The position numbers were made by a program, and so were the translations under genes. DNA of 64,000 bases, taken from assembly GCF_000987765.1 (NCBI RefSeq), contig NZ_LAHP01000001.1, positions 124,001 through 188,000 on the forward strand. Direction: 5' to 3'. Origin of the DNA: Arsukibacterium sp. MJ3 (GTDB lineage Bacteria > Pseudomonadota > Gammaproteobacteria > Enterobacterales > Alteromonadaceae). This document shows positions 43,341 to 52,800 of this stretch, piece by piece; positions within the stretch are counted from its first letter, which is position 1, and each line of letters begins with the position of its first letter. A model generated the notes under the pieces. That model saw nothing but the letters and a program-made list of their open reading frames with translations. It was not told where the DNA came from and did no database searches.

Positions 43341-43364
43341 CAATTAAGCAATTAAGCAATTAAG
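43341..43364. repeat. Triple tandem repeat CAATTAAG
   Basis: Three exact 8-nt copies in a row, 18 bases upstream of the broken phosphodiesterase gene. It may be a slippage-prone spacer; no clear function is seen. Confidence 0.7.
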
Positions 43365-43381
43365 CCAATGAGCTTACCCTT

Positions 43382-44166
43382 ATGAGCAGTGTTTACCGCA
43401 TTTTTAGTTATGCGTTACTAAGTTTGGCTATCTTCAGTGTTGTATCGTGTAGTTCGGGTACCGTTAATAGCAAACAACCCAAGGTTGATGCGACAGTTAT
43501 TCTTATTTCTCTGGATGGCTACAGTCAGCAATATCTTGGCAAGTACCCCGCCCCTAATATTGAGGCGCTTATTAAAGAAGGGCTAATTGCTGAGTCGATG
43601 CAACCGGCGTTTCCGACCAAAACCTTTCCTAATCACAACAGTATTGTAACTGGTTTATTATTGTCGACAGCTTATTCCAAAGTGAAAACGCAGCATTAAT
43701 ATTATGGACGCCAGAAATTGTGTCCATTTTTCCAAAAACAGGTGAGTTAGACGCTATTTATCATCAACTAAAGACTGCGTTACCTAACAGTGCAAAAGTT
43801 TATCGCAAGTCAGATTTACCCGCGCGCTGGCATTATCAACAAAGTAAACGGGTGGCACCTTTATTAATTATCCCGGAGCCTGGTTGGCGCTTAATGCAAC
43901 AAAGCCAGTATCAACGCTGGTTGCAACGAACCGATAAGCAAGCTGTTACTGGTAGTCACGGTTATGACAATATAGCACCCGAAATGCAGGCAATATTTAT
44001 TGGCCATGGCCCGGCTTTTGCTAAGGGCCAGCAAATTCCGGCCTTCGCAAATATTCAGCTATATAACCTGATGTGCGCTATTTTGGGGATTACTCCGGCA
44101 CTAAACGATGGTGATTTAACGTGGGCAGAGCAGATACTTAAACAAGACCAAGGGGCAAAAGAATAA
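43382..44166 (+). pseudogene. Alkaline-phosphatase-superfamily phosphodiesterase, internally deleted
   Basis: Remains of an NPP-type nucleotide pyrophosphatase/phosphodiesterase lipoprotein. The first 95 codons encode a lipoprotein signal (SLAIFSVVSCSSG), the metal Asp in ILISLDGY, and the Thr nucleophile segment FPTKTFPNHNSIVTGL. The frame ends shortly afterwards. The second part continues in a different frame (WTPEIVSIFPKTGELDAIYH) through GSHGYDN, IGHGPAF and the C-terminus. An intact protein would have roughly 150-200 residues between them, including the D-H-G metal ligands, all missing. The product is almost certainly inactive. Confidence 0.85.
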
Positions 44167-44288
44167 TAAACAGCTACTGTGCTAAACCTTTACGACACAC
44201 AGCGTAATTTAGCAGTACTAAAGCGCTATTGCTCCGTTACTGAGCTTATGTCATGTTGGTATTTTAAGCTTGAACAAGGAATAAAACC

Positions 44289-45266
44289 ATGAACAATAGC
44301 CTGCTTAGACACAGTATTGTTGTTAGTATGCTTGTAGCTGCACCGGTAGTGGTTGCTGACAGTAAAACATTAAAAATTGTTGAAAAAATAACCGTTTCCG
44401 GTTTGTCTTCAGGTGCTTATATGGCAGCACAGTTTCATGTTGCATTTTCTGAGCAGGTAAATGGTGCGGCATTAATTGCTGGTGGTCCACTGTATTGTGC
44501 TCAAAATAACCTGGGTACGGCACTAGCACACTGTATGGGAAAAGCCGATGCCAAGCCTGACTTAGCGGCTATCGATAGTTATTTAGACCAGCTGGAACAA
44601 ACCGGTTTATTGGCGCAGCGCAGCAATTTACAAGATGACAAGGTGTGGATTTTACATGGTAGTGCTGACACCACGGTACATCAAAATGTCGGCAAGGCAC
44701 TGGTAAGCCAATACCACCAATGGCTAACACCCGCTAACATTACTGTTGTTAACGATAAACCTTTCGCGCATCATTTCCCAACCAATGTTAGTGGCCACAG
44801 TGCCTGCAATGTGTCTGAATCGCCGTTTATTGCCAGCTGTGACTATGATGCAGCCGGCGAGCTGCTAACCCATTTACTGGGGCCACTTAGCAAACCTAGT
44901 GCCTCAACGACAGGTAACCTAGTTGAACTGACCCAGTCTCAGGCAGGTAGTCATCTGGCAAAAACTGGCTTTGCTTATATTCCACAAAGCTGTGCAAAAG
45001 GCGAGCCTTGCCAGTTGCATATTAGTTTTCACGGCTGTAAGCAACATGCCGACGCCGTTGGCGATGCCTACTTAACGCAAACGGGTTTAAATAATTATGC
45101 TGACACCAATAATCTGGTTGTGCTATATCCGCAGGTAGCGGCCAGTGCTTTTAATCCCCATGGTTGTTGGGATTGGTGGGGTTACAGCAGTGAGCAATAT
45201 ATTAGCAACAAAGGCCCACAATTGCAGGCCGTAAAATTATTGGCTGAACAACTATACCCTCAATAA
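44289..45266 (+). CDS. Secreted PHB-depolymerase-like esterase
   Basis: 325-aa alpha/beta hydrolase with a signal peptide (HSIVVSMLVAAPVVVADS). The nucleophile elbow GLSSGAYMA puts Ser at 40. VWILHGSADTTVH supplies the acid, and FAHHFPTN near residue 158 the catalytic His region. Cys pairs (YCAQNN, HCMG, CNVS, SCDYD, CAKGEPCQ, FHGCKQH, HGCWDWWG) suggest extracellular disulfides. Relatives degrade polyhydroxybutyrate or similar polyesters outside the cell. The polymer-binding domain of some family members is absent. The gene converges on the methyltransferase gene with 10 nt between. Confidence 0.88.
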   Translation: MNNSLLRHSIVVSMLVAAPVVVADSKTLKIVEKITVSGLSSGAYMAAQFHVAFSEQVNGAALIAGGPLYCAQNNLGTALAHCMGKADAKPDLAAIDSYLDQLEQTGLLAQRSNLQDDKVWILHGSADTTVHQNVGKALVSQYHQWLTPANITVVNDKPFAHHFPTNVSGHSACNVSESPFIASCDYDAAGELLTHLLGPLSKPSASTTGNLVELTQSQAGSHLAKTGFAYIPQSCAKGEPCQLHISFHGCKQHADAVGDAYLTQTGLNNYADTNNLVVLYPQVAASAFNPHGCWDWWGYSSEQYISNKGPQLQAVKLLAEQLYPQ

Positions 45267-45276
45267 GAAATTGGTT

Positions 45277-46506
45277 TTACTCAGTGCTCTCTGCCTGCAG
45301 CAGTTGCTCCAGGCAGTGCTGATCAATACCATAAAATTGTTTAATAGCCGCTATTTGCTTTAGCACAGCACTGTTATCTCGCGCAGTTTTACGCTTAATC
45401 GCCAGTATCATTTTATTTTTACTGGTATGCTCCAGCGAAATAAACTCAAACACCTTAGTCTGATAACCATGGGCCTCTAGTAGCAGTGCCCGTAAGCTGT
45501 CCGTTACCATTTCGGCTTCCTGTCCTAAATGGATACCATGCTTCAGCATGGGCGCCATCACTACCGGCAAACTAATTTGTGGTCGAATTTCTTTGTGGCA
45601 GCAAGGTGAGCACATAATAATTTCAGCCCCAGTACGGATCCCCATATGAATGGCATAATCGGTTGCAACATCACAAGCATGCAGCGCAACCATGACATTA
45701 ATGCCTTTTGCTTTAAAATGCTTAACGTCTCCCTGCTCAAACTGCAAGCCTTTAAGCTGTATAGCTTTTGCGGTATCGTTGCATAAATTCACCAAATTTT
45801 GGCGCAATTCTACGCCGGTGATTTGCGCATCTAACCCCAGGGTATGACAAAAATAGTCATGCATAGCAAAAGTTAAATAAGCTTTGCCAGAACCAAAATC
45901 GGCAACGTGTAATTGCTGAGCCGAAAGCAGTTCGGTCTCTTTTACTGCCGCTTGTAATATTTCTATAAACTTATTAATTTGTTTCCATTTGTTTGACATG
46001 GCGGGTATGATTTGACCCTGCTGATCGGTCACCCCCAATGCCGTTAAAAAAGGGCGGCTTTGCTCAACATAGCGTTGCTTTTGCCGGTTATGCTCACTAA
46101 GCAATGGCGTAGCCTGAGTTTGCTCGGTGCGTTGACAATGTAATAAATACTTACCCTTTTTACTAATAGATAACTGGCACTGTTGCTTAGTAGTAAATAA
46201 ATGCGCTTGTTTAAAACTATCAGTCATCAAATGCTTTAGTTGATCAATACCTGCAGAGACAGAAAAATTTTTAGTAATATGGTTGGTTGTATATTCCGAT
46301 AAAAAACGTAGTTGTAATTGTTCTTTCAACAGCAACGGGCTGATTTCAAGCCGAAGTAGTGGCTCAGTGCCCTGATACTTACCCAGCACTAACCTAACAA
46401 AACTGCCGTTAGTTATGCTGTCAGTCAAAATTTGCTGAAATTTTTGCTCATTATCACGCTTTATCTTTTGCACTGTACTCAAGCTATTCCCCAGTTTGTA
46501 ATTCAT
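45277..46506 (-). CDS. SAM-dependent methyltransferase (PF13679 type)
   Basis: 409-aa class I methyltransferase with the SAM motif VADFGSGKAYLTFAM near residue 208, GVELRQNLVNLCNDTA and VMVALHACDVATDYAI. The CSPCCHKEIRPQ motif carries paired cysteines near residue 300. This is the class annotated as RNA/tRNA-type methyltransferase in many gammaproteobacteria; the substrate is not known to me. The N-terminal about 150 residues form a separate domain. It shares a single base with the cls stop, so the two are an operon. Confidence 0.82.
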   Translation of the reverse strand: MNYKLGNSLSTVQKIKRDNEQKFQQILTDSITNGSFVRLVLGKYQGTEPLLRLEISPLLLKEQLQLRFLSEYTTNHITKNFSVSAGIDQLKHLMTDSFKQAHLFTTKQQCQLSISKKGKYLLHCQRTEQTQATPLLSEHNRQKQRYVEQSRPFLTALGVTDQQGQIIPAMSNKWKQINKFIEILQAAVKETELLSAQQLHVADFGSGKAYLTFAMHDYFCHTLGLDAQITGVELRQNLVNLCNDTAKAIQLKGLQFEQGDVKHFKAKGINVMVALHACDVATDYAIHMGIRTGAEIIMCSPCCHKEIRPQISLPVVMAPMLKHGIHLGQEAEMVTDSLRALLLEAHGYQTKVFEFISLEHTSKNKMILAIKRKTARDNSAVLKQIAAIKQFYGIDQHCLEQLLQAESTE

Positions 46507-48011
46507 TATAAAATTGGTGACATTAAATTGGCCGCTTGCGATGCGGCTTTTTTATACCAAGGACGGTTAAGCACATCAGCCAGCTTCATTTGACGGGACA
46601 GTGCAAAATCAAGTAAAAATTGCTGCTGTAATTGCTGATTCAGCGCCGCATCAGCTAATAACGCCGTGATCTCAAAATTCAAACGAAAAGAGCGATTATC
46701 TAAATTTACTGTACCAACAGCAATAAACTCATCATCCAGTACAAAGCTTTTGGCATGCAAAAAGCCTCGTTGATAACGATAGATTTTTACGCCGGCATCT
46801 AGCAAAGGACCAACAAAAGCATATGCAGCTAAACTGACCAGTAGAATATCCGTGCGTTCCGGAATAAGGATCCGCACGTCTACCCCTCGTAAAGCAGCTA
46901 GTTTTAACGCTGCCACGGTGCCTTCATCTGGCACGAAATAGGGGCTGGCAACCCAGATTTTTTTGCTAGCACTATTTAGTGCGTGTTGCATCATCAGGCT
47001 AGCTGTTTCAAACCGATCTGCCGGGCCTGACGGTATTATTAATACGGGAATATCGCTGTCATTTGCCGGTATGGCTTGCCAATTTAAACTTGGCAGCTGT
47101 TCACTACTCCAATACCAGTCTTCCACAAAGGAGAGCTGCAGCCCTAACACTGCCGGACCACTTAAGCGTAAATGGGTATCACGCCATTCGCCAAAGCGTG
47201 GGTCTTTACCAAGATACTCATCGCCAACATTAAGGCCGCCTAACCAGCCATGATGGCCATCGGTTACAACAATTTTCCGATGATTGCGAAAATTAAGTTG
47301 AAAACGGTTACCCGGCCCTTTCGTTGAATGGAATGGCCGAACTAACACCCCCGCATCAGCCAGCTGCTGAATATAACGTTTGGGTAAACGGTGGCTACCA
47401 ATTTCATCAAACAGAAAATAGACGGCTACCCCACTCCGGGCTTTCTCAATGAGCAGTTGCTGTAATTGACGGCCGAGCTGATCATCACGCACAATATAAA
47501 ACTGCACCAACACATAATGTTTAGCCTGGCGGATCCCTTCAAAAATACTGTTAAAGGTTTGCTCACCATCTATTAGCAATTGCGCCTGATTACCAGTTAA
47601 AAATGGCATTTTCGCTAATTGTTCAATAGCAGCAAAACTTGCGCCGATACGTTCTTCTGCCATTAAATACTGTTCAGCACCGGCCGTTTTCAGCTGATGT
47701 TTAGCAAATAACTCATGATCGGTTTCTTTTCGCGAAATAACATAACCCTGAAACTTGCTACGACCAAATATCCAATAAGCGGGCACGGCAATATAGGGAA
47801 ACGTATTTAATGACACTATCCAGGCAATACTACCCTGGGAAGTACGAGAAGACATTAGCGCATCTAACGAGGATAACGCACCCAAAGTATGAAACAAGGC
47901 TAACAAAAGTAAGAGTAAACGACGTCGTGTACTGGTTTTTTTTGCTGGCAGTTTAACCGGCGGGTCATGCGAAGCAAAAGCCTGTTTTAATAGCGAAGTT
48001 ATTTTAAACAT
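46506..48011 (-). CDS. cls: Cardiolipin synthase (PLD family)
   Basis: Condenses two phosphatidylglycerols, 501 aa. Two N-terminal helices (about 30-90) anchor the protein in the inner membrane. Two phospholipase D motifs follow: NHRKIVVTDGHHGWLGGLN near residue 245 and HAKSFVLDDEFIAVGTVNLD near residue 420, both HxKxxxxD. LSFVEDWYW and PYFVPDEGTV are usual Cls segments. It is upstream of, and one base overlaps, the methyltransferase gene. Confidence 0.9.
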   Translation of the reverse strand: MFKITSLLKQAFASHDPPVKLPAKKTSTRRRLLLLLLALFHTLGALSSLDALMSSRTSQGSIAWIVSLNTFPYIAVPAYWIFGRSKFQGYVISRKETDHELFAKHQLKTAGAEQYLMAEERIGASFAAIEQLAKMPFLTGNQAQLLIDGEQTFNSIFEGIRQAKHYVLVQFYIVRDDQLGRQLQQLLIEKARSGVAVYFLFDEIGSHRLPKRYIQQLADAGVLVRPFHSTKGPGNRFQLNFRNHRKIVVTDGHHGWLGGLNVGDEYLGKDPRFGEWRDTHLRLSGPAVLGLQLSFVEDWYWSSEQLPSLNWQAIPANDSDIPVLIIPSGPADRFETASLMMQHALNSASKKIWVASPYFVPDEGTVAALKLAALRGVDVRILIPERTDILLVSLAAYAFVGPLLDAGVKIYRYQRGFLHAKSFVLDDEFIAVGTVNLDNRSFRLNFEITALLADAALNQQLQQQFLLDFALSRQMKLADVLNRPWYKKAASQAANLMSPIL

Positions 48012-48085
48012 AGCAGCATTATCAGACTTTATTTCAGCATTATGGGTAGGTTATTTTAGCATGTATCAACCTTCTATGCCGGCTG

Positions 48086-48604
48086 CTATGCGCTTTGCGC
48101 TAAATAATGACGGGTACTAACAGGACCTAACCGATTGCATAACACCCTTAACAAACTGCAACGGTTTAATAGTTTACCACTAAGGCTGTAGCCAGCAGAC
48201 AGCAATAGACAAATGGCACTGTCACCATCCCGTTCCAGTACTACCGCCGGAATAACAGCGTGCAAACCGCAAAGTTGTACCAATTGATATTTATGGATAC
48301 AGCTAAGCGGCTGCTCTGCAAAATACCAGCTTTTATGGCCCGTATGTTGAGCGTAACTGGCAGCTAAGGCGTGCAGGGTAAATTCCAGCAGCTCTGCTTC
48401 ACCCAAAGGTAATAGTTCAAGGCTTTCCCAAACATGCCAAAATGCAGCAGCTTCAGTAATAGACAATGCTTTTGCTGACGGTTTTTCAGTTAACTGTTTA
48501 GCGCTTAGTTCAGAACAAAACTGCAACTGCTCATTGATATCCAATAGCAGACGATCACGTTGCTTGCAGTAATTCCAATTCCAGCGCTCTGAAGGCGTTA
48601 ACAT
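48086..48604 (-). CDS. zapC: Cell division protein ZapC
   Basis: 172-aa Z-ring associated protein that bundles FtsZ. It has the ZapC N-terminus SERWNWNYCKQRDRLLLDIN, the hydrophobic middle and HTGHKSWYFAEQ, ending in LCNRLGPVSTRHYL. E. coli ZapC is 180 aa and its gene is next to pyrD, as here. Sequence identity is modest; the neighbourhood is the stronger support. Confidence 0.85.
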   Translation of the reverse strand: MLTPSERWNWNYCKQRDRLLLDINEQLQFCSELSAKQLTEKPSAKALSITEAAAFWHVWESLELLPLGEAELLEFTLHALAASYAQHTGHKSWYFAEQPLSCIHKYQLVQLCGLHAVIPAVVLERDGDSAICLLLSAGYSLSGKLLNRCSLLRVLCNRLGPVSTRHYLAQSA

Positions 48605-48720
48605 TTTTAAATCCTTTCAAACACGTTAATCAACCACATGATAATATTTATCAATATAGCATGCTGATTAACTCGTTAAAGATTATTTATTTATAATAAG
48701 CAAAGATCGAAAACTGATCA

Positions 48721-49731
48721 TTATAAGCCATCAATGATCACTTTAACCAGTGGCGGGCCGTGATAAATAAAACCAGTATAAACCTGCAGCAAATTAGCGC
48801 CCGCGTCTAATTTAGCTTGTGCTGATGCACTATCGTTAATGCCACCAACACCAATAATAGGTAGCTTAGTTCCCACCGCCTGGCGCAGCTGAGTAATAAT
48901 ATCGGTACTTTTTTGTTGAACCGGCAAACCACTTAAGCCGCCGGCTTCATCAGCATAGGCTTGGCCCTGCACCAAGGACCGGTCTAACGTCGTATTAGTG
49001 GCAATAGCACCATCCATTTTACTTTTCAGTAAGCTGTCTGCTACCTGACTCACCGCCAGGATATCCATATCAGGGGCAATTTTAACAAATATAGGCACGT
49101 ACTTATCATACTGCGCTTGTAAATCAAGCTGTTCATTTTTTACAGTCATTAACAAATCAAGTAAGGCATCGCCAAATTGCAAATCACGTAAACCCGGGGT
49201 ATTGGGAGACGATATATTTACCGTAATGTAACTGGCATGCGGGTAGACTTTTCGCATACAACTGACATAGTCGTCTTTACCACGCTCGTTACTGGTGTCT
49301 TTGTTTTTACCAATATTAATGCCAAGAACGCCTTTATAACGGGCATTTTTAACATTATGTACCAGATAATCGACCCCTTTGTTATTAAAGCCCATCCGGT
49401 TAATAATAGCTTCGGCTTGCGGTAGCCTGAAAATTCGTGGTTTGTCATTTCCCGCTTGCGGCAATGGTGTTACGGTGCCAACTTCTATAAAACCAAAACC
49501 CATTTGGCCAAAGGCATCAATACAATCGGCATTTTTATCCAGACCGGCAGCCAGGCCCAACGGGTTTTCAAATCGAATTCCGGCTACAGTAACAGGCTTA
49601 GCCGCTACCTGTTGGCGCCATAATACTGACGCCGGCGTATGAGCCAGCCGTTTAAAACTGCCCAGAGCCAGATTATGAGCCCGCTCAGCATCAAAGCTAA
49701 ACATGATTTTTTTCGCTAAAGAATAAAACAT
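48721..49731 (-). CDS. pyrD: Dihydroorotate dehydrogenase (quinone)
   Basis: Membrane-linked class 2 PyrD oxidising dihydroorotate in pyrimidine synthesis. The ATG at 49731 gives 336 aa, exactly the E. coli length, and an AAGGGG ribosome binding site lies just before it. The N-terminus [19 protein letters not shown] is the amphipathic membrane-binding part. [34 protein letters not shown] (catalytic Ser) and [15 protein letters not shown] follow. A terminator lies between it and the glutamate dehydrogenase gene. Confidence 0.96.
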   Translation of the reverse strand: MFYSLAKKIMFSFDAERAHNLALGSFKRLAHTPASVLWRQQVAAKPVTVAGIRFENPLGLAAGLDKNADCIDAFGQMGFGFIEVGTVTPLPQAGNDKPRIFRLPQAEAIINRMGFNNKGVDYLVHNVKNARYKGVLGINIGKNKDTSNERGKDDYVSCMRKVYPHASYITVNISSPNTPGLRDLQFGDALLDLLMTVKNEQLDLQAQYDKYVPIFVKIAPDMDILAVSQVADSLLKSKMDGAIATNTTLDRSLVQGQAYADEAGGLSGLPVQQKSTDIITQLRQAVGTKLPIIGVGGINDSASAQAKLDAGANLLQVYTGFIYHGPPLVKVIIDGL

Positions 49732-49747
49732 AGACCCCTTCGACAAT

Positions 49748-49778
49748 AAAAAAATACCCCGGTAATAACCGGGGTATT
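49748..49778 (-). terminator. Intrinsic terminator of the glutamate dehydrogenase gene
   Basis: AATACCCCGGT / ACCGGGGTATT 11-bp stem with a 4-nt loop, on the minus strand followed by a T run. It separates gdh from pyrD transcription. Confidence 0.9.
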
Positions 49779-49806
49779 GTAACCATTTTAAAAGGTTATT
49801 TCAGCA

Positions 49807-52800
49807 TTAAACTGACTGACTTAGCAGCATCAATTCACGCATTGCAACTGAGAACTTAGCGAACTCGTGGCTTTTAGTTGTTTTAAACTCAGTAAGCATT
49901 AAGCGCCAGCGCTCAACCAAAATGTGATGCTGAGTTAACCAGCTATCAATCACTTCATCAGCGGCACACGCATTACCACAGTTACGCACCACTACCGCGG
50001 TTAATGAGCGCTGTTGCCAGTCAAGCTCTTCACGATACGAGGCCCGCGCCAGTGCTTGCCAATGGTTAGCAACCGGTTGCTGCGTAATTTGCTCAAGAAA
50101 CCAATGCAGATCAAGACGATCGCCCAATTTAAAGTAAATCTCAGACACCAGCGCCAGTGGTGTTCCTTGATTATCACTAACCTGAGCAATATCCATTACT
50201 GAGAAGATAGTGCTTAGTTGAGTAAGGTAACGGGCGATATCTGCCGGGATTCCCTTATCAATTAAATCATCTTCATTTACACGTAGCTGTGCCAGTTCAG
50301 CTACAGCCAGGTAATTAGCCAAATCATTTGAGATTGCCAGGTAGGCTGGTTTAAAGAAATCGACCGTTTGCTGAATATCCAACGTTTTATTACGATGACG
50401 AATAAACCAGCGGGTTGCCCGGCGCATGGTCCGTCTTAATTGAAATAACAAGCGGTTTTGTAAAGCAGTAGAAATTTTATTATCCAGTTTCTCAAGCTGC
50501 TTCCATACTTTTGACAAGTCAAATAAATCGCGGGCTATCGCATAGCTCATCGCCACTTCGCCGATGGTAGCGCCGGTTTCTTCCAGCATTCGCTGCGCAA
50601 AATTTGGCCCCATTTCGTTTACTAACATATTGGCCAGTTTAGTAGCTATTATCTCGGCTTTTAATGGATGTGTTTCCATTTGCGCGGCGTATTGTTTTTG
50701 TAATAACTCAGGGAAAGCAGTAAATAGCTGACGTTTAAAATAGGCATTCTCAAAAATTTCTGGCAATACTAAACGTTCTTTTAACACCATTTTGCCGTAG
50801 GCGGTTAAAATGGCCAACTCTGGACGGGTTAAACCGATACCTTTGACCATACGTTCTGCCAGCTCATCGTCTGAGGGTAAAAACTCCAGCTCACGATTGA
50901 GCTTACCGTCTTTTTCCAAAGTATGTATAAAGCGGGTGTACTCTTTAATTTGCTCAGAACCCAGTAACGACGATAAAGTAATACTTTGCGTTTGCCGGTA
51001 GCATTCTTTTAAGACCAGTTCGGCCACATCGTCGGTCATATCGTTTAATAATTTATTGCGTTGTTTTAGCGTTAAATCACCGCTTTGCACTAATGCATTC
51101 AATAAAATCTTAATATTAACTTCATTGTCTGAGCAGGTTACACCGCCAACGTTGTCAACAAAGTCAGTATTGATTCGGCCGCCATTAGCCGCATATTCAA
51201 TACGACCGCGCTGAGTCGCCCCCAAGTTGCCACCTTCACCAACAATTTTTGCTCTTAAATCTTTACCGTTAATTCGCAGCGCTTCAGAACCTCTGTCACC
51301 CACTTCAGCATGACTCTCAGACGTAGCTTTAATGTAGGTACCAATACCACCGTTCCAAATCAGGTCTACCGGCATCATTAAACATTCACGGATCAGTTCA
51401 TTGGGCGTTAAACTGGCTTTGGTGGTACTAAGCATCTCTTTCATTTGTGGAGAAAGTTTAATCGCTTTGGCGCTGCGGGCAAAAATACCACCGCCTTCGG
51501 AAATAAGCGTTTTATTGTAATCATCCCAGGTTGAGGTTGGCAGATTAAATAAACGATCACGTTCAACAAAGCTGCTTGCTGCATCTGGAGCTGGGTCAAT
51601 AAAAATATGCATATGGTTAAAGGCAGCTTGTAAGCGGATATGCCTCGATAACAGCATGCCATTACCAAACACATCACCTGCCATATCACCAATACCGACA
51701 CAGGTAAAATCGGTGGTTTGGCAGTCAATACCAGTTTCTCGAAAATGACGTTTAACCGCTTCCCAGCCACCACGAGCGGTAATGCCCATTTTCTTGTGGT
51801 CGTAACCATTGGACCCACCAGAGGCAAATGCATCGCCTAACCAAAAATGATATTCTTCAGAAATACCGTTTGAAATATCTGAAAAAGTCGCTGTACCTTT
51901 ATCGGCTGCAACTACCAAATACGGGTCATCTTCATCCAGACGGATAACATTTTTAGGCGGCACAATACTGCCTTGGATAATATTATCAGTAATATCCAGT
52001 AAACCGCGGATAAAGGTACGATAGCACTCTTTGCCTTCTGCAATATAGGCATCACGGCCACCAGTTTCAGGCAGTTTTTTACAAACAAAACCACCTTTTG
52101 CACCAGACGGTACAATTACCGTATTTTTAACTTGTTGTGCTTTTACCAGGCCCAGGACTTCGGTCCGGAAATCTTCCCGTCGATCAGACCAGCGTAAGCC
52201 GCCACGCGCTACTTTACCAAAGCGCAAATGTACACCTTCTACCCTTGGTGAATAGACAAAAATCTCGTACATGGGCAGTGGTAGCGGAATATCAGGAATT
52301 AAATCTGGCTTTATTTTAAATGATATATACGGTTTATCACTGCCATCAGCCGCCTGCTGATAATAGTTAGTACGCAACGTCGCGTTAATCATATAAACGA
52401 AACGGCGGATAATCCGATCATCGTCAAGATTAGCAACGTTTTCCAGCTGAGCATTTATTTGCTCTTCTAACTTCTCAATAACTTTGGCAGTAGCCTTAGA
52501 TGATGGCGCAAATTTTTTATCAAAAAGTTGCACCAGTAGCCCGGCAAGTTCAGAATATTTTGAAAAGGTACTTTCAACATAACGTTGGCTAAAAGTACCA
52601 CCAATCTGCCGCTTATACTTAGAATAAGCCCGAATAATAGATGCTTGACGGCCGGTTAAACCGGCACCCAAAATTAAACGGTTAAAACCATCATCTTCCA
52701 ATTGTCCGGCCCAAACTTTGGCAAAAGAAGATTGAAAGCTTTGCTGCGCTTCGGCGAAATCAAGTGGTACTTCACCATTTAGCTCCATGCTAAAATTGAG

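Noticed and set aside
43341-43364. Possible CRISPR or satellite array
   Set aside because: Only three 8-nt units with no spacers.
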